DNA of 64,000 bases, taken from NCBI GenBank assembly GCA_025084515.1, contig JAJAGP010000080.1, forward strand, positions 750,703-814,702, written 5' to 3'. The notes beneath the pieces are model-generated. The model worked only from the letters and a program-made list of their open reading frames with translations, searched no databases and was not told the origin of the DNA. Position numbers and translations under genes: made by a program. This document shows positions 11,458-21,277 of this stretch, one piece after another (the first letter of the stretch is position 1; each line of letters opens with the position of its first letter). Source of the stretch: Ancistrus triradiatus. Its lineage: Eukaryota > Chordata > Actinopteri > Siluriformes > Loricariidae.

Positions 11458-11860
11458 TATACAGTACTGTGCAAATGTCTTAGGCCACCATTAGATTAGA
11501 TTTGTTTTAGCAATGGTATAATGACCAATGTAATTGTTTCTCAGTCTCTTTAGCAGAACACAACCAGAAATAAAAAAAAATCAGAAAAACAGCTATAGTG
11601 GTAAAAAGAAGTATTTACTGTGACCTCCCCTTAGACTTGGGCAGTAGCATCTATCTAGAAGCCAAGAAAACACTTTTTGGGAACAGGGTGAAAAGGCTCA
11701 GATGTGCTAACGTATACAAAGACTGGGATAAAGATCAGTAGGAAAGCGTATTATGGCGTGACAAATCCAAGTTTGAATTTTTTTGTTCCAATTGTCGACA
11801 GTATGTTACATACGGTCATTATAATATTGCGAAAACAACAAATCTAATGGTGGCCTATGT
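11458..11860 (+). mobile_element. internally deleted Tc1-like element, family 2, copy 2
   Basis: Left end CAGTACTGTGCAAATGTCTT and right AATCTAATGGTGGCCTA. The interior again encodes a decayed KDWDKDQ..SVLWRDKSKFE-type segment. The flanking 110 nt on the left also match copy 1, so both copies sit in a duplicated block. Confidence 0.8.
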
Positions 11861-13362
11861 CAGATCTGCTCTCATTCGGATACGGATCCTGTCAATACAG
11901 AAGGCAGACTGTACTGACCCCCTGTGTCACAGTGGTTTAGGAAACAGGACTTGACTAGAAAGTTCAGGTTTGAAGTTCCAAGCTGCCACTCTTGGGAACT
12001 TGGGAATAACTGCTTTGATTGTACATTGAAAAACTGGATAAGAGCGCCTTCTAAAAGCTGTTAATGTGAACGAATGATGCCTTTATCATCCATCAGCAAA
12101 CTTTAGAGTGAAAACTATAGAAGCTACAAAGTGTCAGTACTATTCGGACTACGTAGTCTGGTAGCATGGGGTTTGACAGAACGTGGGTGAAATGTAAACT
12201 GGCATCGAGAACTCAAAGTTCGAAACATAAAGGCTTTTCTCAAAGGAAGAACATTTTCCCACCAAAAAGCACCTACAAAAGTGATAAAGATAGAAGCAAA
12301 AGAGAAGAGAAAGCCAGGCCCGGGCGAGTAATGAATGGGAAATGAATGGACAGTCCATCGGATGCTGAAAAATGAGCACACACACTGAGCCATAAATAAG
12401 TACATAGAGTTCTCCTGCTTCTCCTGAGCAAGTAATATCGAGTACAAATGGCTAAATGAGGCTGCAGGCTCTGGCTAATGTTTCCGTCATAAAGCACGGC
12501 AGAAATGCAGACGCCGCGCGTTCCGATATCGACGCGCCTGCACGCTGTTTCATTTGGAAACAGGGCCGTATCGATCGATATTATCAATGTAGCTAACGCG
12601 ATTAAGAAAGAGTCCGCGCGTATAGGGTCGATTCAGACTTCAGAGGTCACCTTGCCACGGTACGGTATGGCCGCGCAGACCTGATAGTTTGCCTTGAAGG
12701 AGCATGCAGCAGACAAGAAGTTCCCGTTAGGTCTGCGAAACAGGCAAGACTATGAGCACAGAGCTAGTGGGATCCATCATAACGTGCCTTCCTGTGGTCC
12801 ACGATGCCCGGCGAGCTCCTCAGAACTCGGTCACAATGAAGGACCTTAGATAAGCATCATAAAAAAGTCAAACTACAAGATATCTTCACATTATTAAAAA
12901 AAAGAAGGAATAGCGAAAAAAGGGGAGAGACAAAGTGTGCAGAACGAAGACCTGCCAAAGTTCGTTGGGTCCTCCTGGGATCCCGCGTCACTTCCTGTCC
13001 GTTTCAGTCAGAGGAGTCGAAACCAGCTCCTGCTCTCGCCGCACCCTCGTGGGTGGCGGCGGGTTCCGTGTCCGTTTTGGTGCAGCCACAAAATGGACGG
13101 AGCAAGCCCCCCCAACAGCTGCCGCCGGACGGACGACGTGATCGGACCAGATGGGTGAGTGGCAGCGGCAGGCAGTGTGAGTGCAGTGGTTGCGTTAGTG
13201 TTTCTCTTCATCACGGTGTTCAGTCGTTCCTGTGTTCAGGATAGAAAGCTAAAGTGGAGGGAAGGCTGGGTGGTTCAGAGTGGTTGTCGGACGAGGTGGA
13301 CACGTGTGCATGTGGTTTATTTTTGAGCGTCTGACTTCGCGTAGCGTGTGCAATCATGCGCG

Positions 13363-13572
13363 TCAGATCAGGGCGGCGCTGCCCGTGCTGCTGCAGCTGT
13401 TGTTGCGGTTGTTGTTCCGGCGCGACAGGTTGGGCGTGGCCATGAGAGGGTAGCGCTCGTCGGGGCAGCCGTACTGCAGCAAGACGTCCACGCACTCTTG
13501 GCTGTTGGCTTGGCGAGCGTACGCCAGCGCCGTGTTGCCGTGGGCGTCCCGCGCCATGATGTCCACCCCGTA
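13363..13572 (-). CDS. agap1: agap1 terminal coding exon H (last ankyrin repeat and C-terminal tail)
   Basis: The exon starts in phase 0 after TCTCGCCAG and reads YGVDIMARDAHGNTALAYAR, QANSQECVDVLLQYGCPDER, then YPLMATPNLSRRNNNRNNS and CSSTGSAALI, ending with TGA at 13363-13365. DAHGNTALAYARQ...DVLLQYG is the last ankyrin repeat. The NLSRRNNNRNN tail is typical of AGAP1 and argues against AGAP3. The final ten or so residues differ from the mammalian ending as I remember it. GC content is higher here than in the flanks, as expected for a coding exon. An antisense open frame over the same bases is a shadow. Confidence 0.95.
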   Translation of the reverse strand, partial: YGVDIMARDAHGNTALAYARQANSQECVDVLLQYGCPDERYPLMATPNLSRRNNNRNNSCSSTGSAALI

Positions 13573-14117
13573 CTGGCGAGATCAGAGACACAAACAGAGG
13601 AGAAGCTGTTAGGCTCACTGGCCATATATGACTGCAGGACATTATAAGACTGTTAGTTCCCACCTCTCAATCTGATTGGTTGAGAAGTGGACATTTCAGA
13701 TCAAAACAGTATCACTCCGATGATTTGTTGCCAAGTAACGACAATACACACAAATATAGGATACATACAGAAACGCAATAGGCTTAAAAAATTTAACTAA
13801 ATCCTAGTTTAATTCTTAATGAATTTTAGGTTTAGTTTTTGTCCTTATCTTTGCTTATCTGTGTTAAGGAAGGGTAGGGTAGTATTACTGCTGCATAGCA
13901 ACTCATTTGTTTTGGACCAACTTTTTGGAGCAAGGTATTGTCAGTATTAAAGCATATTCAGTATGAAATTCAGGGCTTCTTTGATTTATTTCTTTCATTA
14001 TTTCGATGTCATGTCCCTGCGGATAAGGTTACGGCTGTGATGATCTATGGCACTCACCTTCGGCTTGCTGTTACTCGCTCCCTCTCGTGTTGTATCGCTT
14101 AAATATGTACTAGATAG

Positions 14118-14490
14118 GAGTAGTGGTCGACCGATATGGGTTTTTAATGGTCGATATCGATACTTAGAGAGCAGGGTGACTGATGGCTGAAATGCTGATA
14201 TCACTTTTTTTTGCAACTGGTAAAACTAATACTAACAAATGAGACAAAAAATTGACAAACCTAAAGAAACATTCATTTGAGCTATAAATGCAAATTTCCT
14301 GTTGTACTTTTTATAACTTATAACAGCATCTTTTTGTTTTTAGTCACTCAGTAGTTCCACTTTATGAGCCGCAAGTTGTAAAACAGTTTCCCTGCATTTT
14401 CTACACTATTTTTTAATATTGGCCGACGGCAGTTATATCTAAACAACAATAATAATAATTGGCCGGCCAATTAATGGGTCGATCGATAAT
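14118..14490. mobile_element. MITE with GTCGACCGATAT ends (hAT-like)
   Basis: GTGGTCGACCGATATGGGTT with GGTCGATATCGATA at the left is mirrored by TTAATGGGTCGATCGATAAT at the right. The interior is AT-rich and non-coding. It occupies much of the intron between exons G and H. Confidence 0.6.
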
Positions 14491-14542
14491 GCAGAGCATA
14501 TAAGGATTTGTAAGGACACGCTCCTGAAAAAGCTTCTCTTAC

Positions 14543-14798
14543 CCAAATGAGGAGCTGCGTGATCACCACATTGGCCTTGCGACAGGCCAGGTGCAGCGCT
14601 GTTCGCCCGTCGGCCTCCCCGCACGTCTCGTTCACCTCGTCACGCGAGCCGTGAGCTAGCAGCAGCACCACCGAGCGCAGGTCTTCCTCGGCTGTACAGC
14701 GCAGCAGCTGCTGACCCAGGGTCAGATCCACACAGGGCAGGGTCGCCACAAACAGCTTCTGCTCGTACTTGGCCCGGATCCAGCGCTCGCGTTCCTCC
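14543..14798 (-). CDS. agap1: agap1 coding exon G (ankyrin repeat region)
   Basis: This 256-nt exon completes an Arg codon from exon F and ends in phase 0 at TGG/GTAAGA. It reads REERERWIRAKYEQKLFVAT, then the LGQQLLRCTAEEDLRSVVLL ankyrin helix pair, AHGSRDEVNETCGEADGR, and TALHLACRKANVVITQLLIW. TALHLACRK...VITQLLIW is a canonical ankyrin repeat (fragment residues about 384-405). WIRAKYEQKLF is the conserved helix between ArfGAP and ankyrin domains. The intron upstream, to exon F, is about 19 kb and holds the 39-bp minisatellite and two Tc1-like copies. Confidence 0.95.
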
Positions 14799-14954
14799 CT
14801 GATCACATGTACAGGGAGATGTACTTAGTAAAGGTTTACCTTTATTCATTTATTTAACGTCGCTATCAGCATAATTGGCCATGTTCAGCAAAACACACAA
14901 GGTTACATCTATATACAAGGTTACCTCAAGACATGTCAAAAATACACTCAAGTC

Positions 14955-15165
14955 AATGCCAATTTAGTGTAATCACTTAAGCTAACATGCATGTCTCTGG
15001 ACTGTGGGAGGAAACCGGAGGACCCGGAGTAAACCCACGTAGACACGGGGAGTACATGCAGACTCCACACAGAAAGGACCCAGGCCACCACACCCTGGGA
15101 TTCCCCCAGGACCTTCTTGCTGTGAGGCAGTGATGCTACCCACCAAACCACACTTAGTAAAGTCT
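14955..15165. repeat. dispersed teleost repeat (GGGAGTACATGCA family), copy 2
   Basis: GTGGGAGGAAACCGGAGGAC, GACACGGGGAGTACATGCAG and CAGGACCTTCTTGCTGTGAG define the best-preserved copy of the family also at 2030-2290 and 26290-26412. Confidence 0.7.
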
Positions 15166-15224
15166 CAGGATTAAGAAGCACAGACACATCAGTGATCATT
15201 ATAACCTGAATTACTGTAAGTAAT

Positions 15225-15640
15225 GTATAGACATATTAAATGACTTTTTAAACTAAATGTCCCACAATAAGAGAAATATCTGACATTTTTCCTTTTTGCT
15301 GGTCCCTAGAGGGAAAACTATCTTTTGAAAAACCAAAACAGTCAAAACACTTACTGAGGGTAAGGTGTACCATTAATTAGTTACAGAAATAATTATGTCA
15401 GTGGAAAATCCCCAAAAGGAAAATGGGACAAACGGCTTTTATTTATTTATTTGTTTACAAAAATGGCAAGTTTTATTTAAAAAAACCAAAAGAGCCAAAA
15501 GACTTGCTTCAGGTTACTGAGGTTAAGGTTAGGGTTAGGTGTAGCATTAATTAGCTGCAGCAATCCTTCATTGTCATTCATGTCAATGGAAAGTCCTCAC
15601 AAGGATAGCAAGACGAACGTGAGTGTGTGTATTACTTTTT
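15225..15640. mobile_element. MITE with ACAAGGATAGCAAGAC end, copy 1
   Basis: It contains two related halves (GGTAAGGTGTACCATTAATT and GGTTAGGTGTAGCATTAATT) and the end text GGAAAGTCCTCACAAGGATA. The other copy, at 60828-61625, is split by a pogo MITE. Confidence 0.6.
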
Positions 15641-15944
15641 TCCACAGGACCTATTAATACTTAGTGGAATCCATTCCTCCCTCTGCACAATTGGATGCTG
15701 CCAGTCCAAAGCATGACAGACCCACTCCCATGCTGAACAGTATGTAAAATGTTCTTTTCCTAAAAGGCGTCTATTTTTTCCTCCAAACATACATTGTATT
15801 TCACTATTCAAGTTAATCAGGCCACTGAATCCAGGATGCCCCTTGCTTATCTTCTTTGTATTTACACTGGGTAGAGGCTACAATAGGGATGAAATGCAGA
15901 AGAGAGAGAAAGAGACCGAGATAGTAAGAGGGAGTAAATACTGT

Positions 15945-15991
15945 GAGGGGGGGGGGGGGGGGGGAAAAAAACTGTGAGGGGGGGGGGGGGT
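15945..15991. repeat. two poly-G tracts
   Basis: G runs of about 16 nt and 14 nt are separated by GAAAAAAACTGTGA-like text. On this strand they could form G-quadruplex structures. Confidence 0.9.
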
Positions 15992-16089
15992 GGGTGGTAA
16001 TATAACCAAGTGAGTGATAAAGAGAAAGCAGGAAACAGGAAGCAATCAATTTAGGATGGCCTCGGGGTGTGTGTTTATACTGTGAGAGA

Positions 16090-16500
16090 GAAATGTCAAC
16101 CAACCCCCGGCTCAGCCCAGAAGGGGGCTATCACTCGCAATGTTTCCACGTTCTCTGCTAATCCAGTACAATGATAGTGTTAATCTGTGTTAATCCCTCC
16201 AGTGTAAACAGCTCCATTCAGGCCTGGCCGGGATTAGTTCAGGCCCAGCTCCTGTGAGAGAGCTCCGGGGAGTGGGCAAAGCCCAGGAGGAGAGGATATT
16301 GAGCTATCCCCTGAAGCACAGCTGCCCATCAGGGGGTCTTGGGCTCGAAAACCAGAGAACAGAGAGCAGGAGGAACCCCCTCCAGCTTCCACTTCCGCTT
16401 GTGCTGAGAGAAAGGAATGTTGCGGAACCTCATTTGCGCTGGATCCTGGTTTTCACCTGCATCACAACCAAGCCCCTCAACAGAACAAATCTTATTTTTG
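16090..16500. other. non-coding, repeat-free intron segment
   Basis: Nothing is recognised. The 16140-16260 part (GTTAATCTGTGTTAATCCCT) is unique and could be conserved non-coding sequence. Confidence 0.3.
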
Positions 16501-16515
16501 GATTATATTTCATTA

Positions 16516-17913
16516 CAACCCTTGAATCAGAAAAGTTGGGACAGTATGGAAACTGCAAATTCAAAAAACAAACAGTGTCTCTTGCATTTACGTTGACTTG
16601 TATTTTGTTGCAAAGTGTGAACCCAAGATATTTCATCATGTTTTTTTTCTGGTCAACTTCATTTCATTTGTTAATAAACATTAATTCCTGCATTTCAGGC
16701 CTGCAACATATTCCAAAAGTTGAAATGGGGGCAATTTAGGGCTAGTAATGAGGTGAAAAAAACTAAATGATGTGATTTCAAACATCTTGATTATAATCGT
16801 GATTTGGTACAAAAGCAGTATCCAAGAAAGCCTGAGTGTTTGAGAAGCATTTTTTGATTTGATTTTTGTATTGTCTTGTTGAAAAATGCATGGCCGTCCC
16901 TGGAAAAGTTGGCATCTTGAAAGCAGCTTATGTTGCTCTAAAATCTCAGTGTACTTTTCTGCATTAATGCTGCCCTCATATAAGTGTAAATTACATTTAC
17001 CAAGGACAAAACCCCATACTACGACAGAGACTGGTTTTTGGACTTGTTGCTGATAACAGTCTGGATGGTCCTTTTTCGTCTTTGGTCTGGAGCACAAAGT
17101 ATACATTTCTTCCAAAAAAGATCTGGAATACTGATCGGTCTGACCACAATACACATTTCCACTGTGTGATGGTCCATCCTAGATGCCTCCGAGCCCAGAG
17201 AAGTCGATGCCATTTCTGGAGATGGTTAACATAAGGCTTCTTTTTTGCACAGTAAAGGTTTAAGTGGCATCTGTGAATGTAACTCTGTATTGTAGTGCTT
17301 GATAACGGTTTGATAAAGTAATCCCTTGTCCATGTGGTTCTGTCAGGTATTGTTGAATGACGGTTCTCGATGCAGTGCCATCTGAGGGATCGGAGCTCAC
17401 ATTTGTTCAGTTTAGGCTTGTGCCCTTGGTCATTAAGGACTGAAATTCCTCCAGATTCCTTGAATCGTGTAAAGATATTAGGAACTGAAGAGGGAGAAAT
17501 ATGCAAATCCCTTCCAAGTCTTTATTTGTTGTTAAACATTTCAGAAATTTTCTCACGAGTTTGTTGACATCTCATCTTTGCTGCTCAAAAACTTCCATAG
17601 ATACTGCTTTTGTACCAAGTATGATTATAATCACCTGTTGACAACATCTGTTTGAAATCACATCATTATTTAGTTTTTTTTAACCTAATTACTAGCTCTA
17701 AATTGCCCCTGTCCAAAGTTGTTTTGGAATGTGTTGCAGACCTGAAACACAAGAATGGATGTTTATTACCAAGTGAAATTAAGTTGACCAAAAAAAAAAA
17801 AGAAATATCTTGGGTTCATACTGTCTGCTGTGAAATAAAAGTAAATGTAAGGAACTGTGTTTTTAAACTTTGCATTTTCCATGCTGTCCCAACTTTTTTC
17901 TTATTTCAGGTTG
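16516..17913 (-). mobile_element. nearly full-length Tc1-like transposon, family 3
   Basis: The ends CAACCCTTGAATCAGAAAAG with TTGGGACAGTATGGAAA and TTTTCCATGCTGTCCCAACT with TTATTTCAGGTTG are imperfect inverted repeats, each next to TA. At about 1.4 kb the size is typical of a Tc1 element. The transposase runs on the minus strand. Confidence 0.88.
16690..17570 (-). pseudogene. Tc1-like transposase pseudogene, family 3
   Basis: Two overlapping minus-strand frames carry the protein. The N-terminal part includes SSVPNIFTRFKESGGISV, RHSTIPDRTTWTRDYFIK and HLGWTITQWKCVLWSDRSVF, the last with the first catalytic-Asp-like LWSD. The C-terminal part includes VVVWGFVLGKCNLHLYEGSI and LFQGRPCIFQQDNTK, the last with the second catalytic Asp in QQDN. 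A frameshift near 17020-17150 separates them. The last catalytic Glu segment is degraded. It is inactive. Confidence 0.85.
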
Positions 17914-19179
17914 TATACGTCTCAGTGACTATGACGGTGCAGTGATGAAGGTACCGGACTATGTACCAGAAGTCTAAATTCCAGTTTTCTGAATGTGTAA
18001 TTGTAGGCCACCTCTGGATTAGCACAAATCCAGTTTGTCATTATGAATAAAACTCAAATCCGAGACAACAACAGTTGAACCAATTCATGTCTTTGTATAT
18101 TGCTTTCATTAAAAAGACAAAGTTTACTACAAAAAACTGGTTAAAAACAGGTTTGTTTCTGCAGCTCTGCAACGTGATGTTTATTACGAGCTGTGACGCC
18201 CCCTAGCCAGCAGTGTGGCGGAGATACCATGTTATCACAGAGGCAGATGGACCAAAAATAGAAGATCAATAGCTCTGGAGATCGATGGTTTAGTAACACC
18301 CTTCTTAATCAAAGACTTGGACCCCTGTTGATAGATCCAACCTCCTTATGGCACAGTGATATCATCTGGAGCTTCAGCTGCACAGACCTGGCGCTTATAC
18401 ACACTATACACCGAGCAGGTGGTTGGTAGCGGACTGACTGCTATACATATGTAAAAATGAAAACAGTAGAGTAGTGTACAGGTATTAGAAAGGGCATAAG
18501 GAAGGGCAGCCAGCATAGCAGCAGCAGCAGCAGCTATGGGAACACTGAAGAATTGCAATAAGTGTGTGCGCTCTGGGGTAGAAGTGGGGGGTTTTCTGGG
18601 TGCCGCCGGTGAGCCCGAAGTGAGTGAGAGGGCCGGACGGTGGGTGCACGGGCCACAGCTCCAGCACAAAGCATCCTGGGAGCTTGGGTGGAGCGAGGGA
18701 AGAGAAGGGTGGAGTGGGAAGAGAGAGGAGGAAGAGGCTCGGCAGGATCTCTGTGTGGCTGGAGGAAATAGGGAGCACTTGACTGCCTCCCGAAACGCAT
18801 GCCTTCCTCGGAAAGCCACGTTGCCAAGGGCAGAGTCAGTTACACCCCGGCATGCACGGTTTGTGTCAAGACGTAAAGTGTTTTACTCAAGTTCAACATA
18901 TTGCAGTGACCTGCAGTAATTAGATAGCAGTATATTGCATTTTTGGACACTTTTTTGTTCACTGGTCCAAGCTTTGTTTAAAACGTACACAAACGGACAC
19001 GGCCAAGCGTGACGCCGGCATAAAGGAAACGAAGACAGGGGTCTGGAGTCATGGAGACAAGCGGAGGACGGATGGCACACTTAGACAACACACAAAGGTG
19101 CACAAAAAGTCCTCACCGGCACCTAGAACCCAAATGACTAGAAAAACTAGAAAAACAATGTAGAAACGTTCTGGTACGG
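17914..19179. other. intron, no gene recognised
   Basis: A weak SINE-like piece lies at about 17935-17990 (AAGGTACCGGACTATGTACC). A (CAG)5-type run lies at 18519-18534. The segment 18540-18840 is GC-rich and open on both strands, without similarity to any protein I know. Confidence 0.4.
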
Positions 19180-19698
19180 AGCGTCAGGATGTGGGAACTG
19201 ACTAAAAGCTGATTTTTATCGTGTTTTTCTTTATTTTACATCTACAGTAGTGTATTTTTAGTGCAAATAACTCACCTAAAAAGGTGCAATTATAAGAGCC
19301 AACCGAAAGGGAAACAGGAGTACATCAGTGTTTTGCTTTTTCTTTTCCCTTTCAATCCATTGCTCACTAAATGCCATGAGATTTTTCAACACTATTATAA
19401 AATAAGCTTTGTGTTCATGATTTTGGCCGACTGCAGGTTATGTAAGTGATTTAAACATTAGCTTACTTACCTTTACTTATGATTCAAACACTCGTTAAAC
19501 TTCTCAGTTCATGTTACATGTAACTTATGATGGATTTGTCGGAAACATCTCTCCATCATAAATCAGGGATCACCTGTACAATACAACTCCATTAATGCAT
19601 ATGATGCCTTATGCACTGTGGATTTTCTGGGGAGTCTGGGACGAATTAATTCAATTTACATTATCCCTTATGGGAAAATTTGTCGAGGTACTGCTGTA
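19180..19698 (+). mobile_element. long MITE with GGTAC ends, copy A
   Basis: It shares TTTTTCTTTATTTTACATCT, AGTGCAAATAA, CTTTCAATCCATTGCTCACT, ATACAACTCCATTAATGCAT and AATTCAATTTACATTAT with copies at 33221-33958, 44731-45297 and 58035-58805. The left end is truncated. It has no coding capacity. Confidence 0.75.
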
Positions 19699-19929
19699 CA
19701 GTCTAATAATTATGCTAATAATGACTACGATAATAAGCAAAATTTTTTAAATGATTAGGATTTCATGCTTATCATAATAATCGTAACAATTTAGCAGTTC
19801 TAGTACACCGTGTTATTCCAAAGTTGCCCAACTTAGGATTTAATGAGACGCACCATGTTCACAGGGGTCAAGGCATGTGTGCTACATGTGGGTATAATTA
19901 TAGAGTAATCAGTGAGCACTGAGAGCCTC

Positions 19930-19933
19930 CACA

Positions 19934-19965
<32 letters not shown>
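19930..19965. repeat. (CA)n microsatellite
   Basis: About 16 CA units. Confidence 0.95.
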
Positions 19966-19968
<3 letters not shown>

Positions 19969-20110
19969 CAACCATTAATTCTTTAGGGAGCATGTCCTCA
20001 CATAAGGGAGATGCTAATTGGACTAATTAGCTCCTCAGTGCTCCTGTCAGCTCGTGTGTTTCGTGCTGCATGTTTATGTGTGTGTTTGTGTGTAGCGGTC
20101 GCCGGTCAGT
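19966..20110. promoter_or_regulatory. candidate conserved non-coding element
   Basis: It is a repeat-free stretch with ACCATTAATTCTTTAGGGAG and GATGCTAATTGGACTAATTA, dense in homeodomain-type ATTA cores. The label is a guess from composition, and alignment would decide it. Confidence 0.25.
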
Positions 20111-20454
20111 ATAAGCGCTGTGCTGAGGCTTGTATCACTTCTCACACCTGATTATGGTGCGTTACTGCCATCATTACACAAAGGGCGTGTATACAAGACG
20201 TCCCGACACGCACATGCATGGACACACACCACCCACAGCAACGAGCCTGATTACAACGCAGATGAGGACGCGCTAATAACGAAAGACAGGCTTCTGGAGG
20301 AGTTTAATTCAAGCCTACAGATCGTGCCAGCCAGATCCAACATGGCCACCCGCGATGAGCCAACATGTCCGAACGCAGCGAAGCCTCCATGTGAAATGCC
20401 CTTACAGCCTCCATCTACATCCACGCTTATTAGAGCTAAACAGCATTACCCCAC

Positions 20455-20690
20455 TTTTACTGTAGAGGTGGGGATCGCCAGGCACCTCACAATACGATTA
20501 GGACTCAGAAAGCTGTGATGTGATTCTAAAGCAATTATCGATGCATCTTGATGCACCTTTTTTCTATACAGGATTTCTTTTTTCTCACAGGGATTCCATG
20601 ACTGTGGTTTCGGTCTCATTGTAGATTGTGGGGATCGCTGTGTTTTATCCATAATGAGCAAGTTCTGTAAATAAAAGCTTTTGTATAGCC
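20455..20690. repeat. repeat fragment (GGGGATCGCCAGGCACCTCA type)
   Basis: GGGGATCGCCAGGCACCTCA, CAATACGATT and TATCGATGCATCTTGATGCA resemble the ends of a common teleost DNA transposon. A second GGGGATCGC occurs at 20630. Confidence 0.4.
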
Positions 20691-20699
20691 CCCCCAAAG

Positions 20700-21277
20700 C
20701 CCCTCTCAGCCTGAAAACAGTACATTCATTTTAAGTCGATTTGGGACGAGTCCAAAACAGAAGGGCTTTTGAGTGACAGCTTAATTAGGGCACATTGCTG
20801 CAGGACGAGGGGTCGCGGGAGTGGAGGCTGTTGCCTAATCGCCGTTGGAAACAGAGGGGCGGAATGCAGCAGGGATTAATGGGAACCGGTGTCAATCGCC
20901 GTCAGGACGGTTTCCTGTGTGTGTGTGAGAATGTGTGTGTTGTGCGTTCTCCCTGGCTGAGCACTTTGTGATTTAGTGTTTACACACTTGCCAGGGTTTC
21001 CTGTCCTGCTCAAAGCCAGCGGCTGTTTACCCAATGCTGACAGGCGCCCGTGTGAGCGCCCGCCCGTGACCAGACTGCCCCCCGTAGAATGGCCATCCGT
21101 CCCGACTACACACAGTCCCGCGCCTACACAACCGAAAAACCCGACAGAAACACACATTAAGGACTCCGTAATCCCTTGAGTGAACCAAACAATGTGCGGG
21201 GAAGAGCAAAGAAACATTAAGACAGAGTAAATCATACAGCACCATAAATATACAGACTGCAATAAGAAACATCACTA
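20700..21277. other. intron, nothing recognised
   Basis: Unique-looking sequence with a short TG/CA tract at 20916-20946. Confidence 0.4.

Larger units (their letters stand above)
7801..13362 (-). other. agap1: probable long 3'UTR of agap1
   Basis: No further coding exon lies below the stop codon. The best downstream poly(A) signal in good context is at 7818-7823, which would give a 3'UTR of about 5.5 kb; mammalian AGAP1 also has a multi-kb 3'UTR (from memory). The parts at 7.8-9.2 kb and 12.0-13.3 kb are free of recognised repeats. The middle holds two copies of a repeat block (9.37-9.96 and 11.33-11.86 kb). Other AATAAA-type signals in minus sense occur at 13317-13322 and about 10041, so shorter forms are possible. 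Confidence 0.45.

Noticed and set aside
13348..13647. 99-residue plus-strand frame opposite agap1 exon H
   Set aside because: Antisense shadow of a GC-rich coding exon; low-complexity Ala/Val/Arg composition.
16254..16739. 161-residue plus-strand frame
   Set aside because: Spans unique intron and the non-coding end of a Tc1-like element; no domain.
18346..18919. Overlapping frames on both strands in GC-rich intron
   Set aside because: Ser/Pro/Leu-rich low-complexity shadows with no similarity and no splice support.
20120..20518. 132-residue plus-strand open frame
   Set aside because: No recognisable domain, atypical composition, its 3' part enters a dispersed repeat, and it lies in an agap1 intron with no splice or promoter support.
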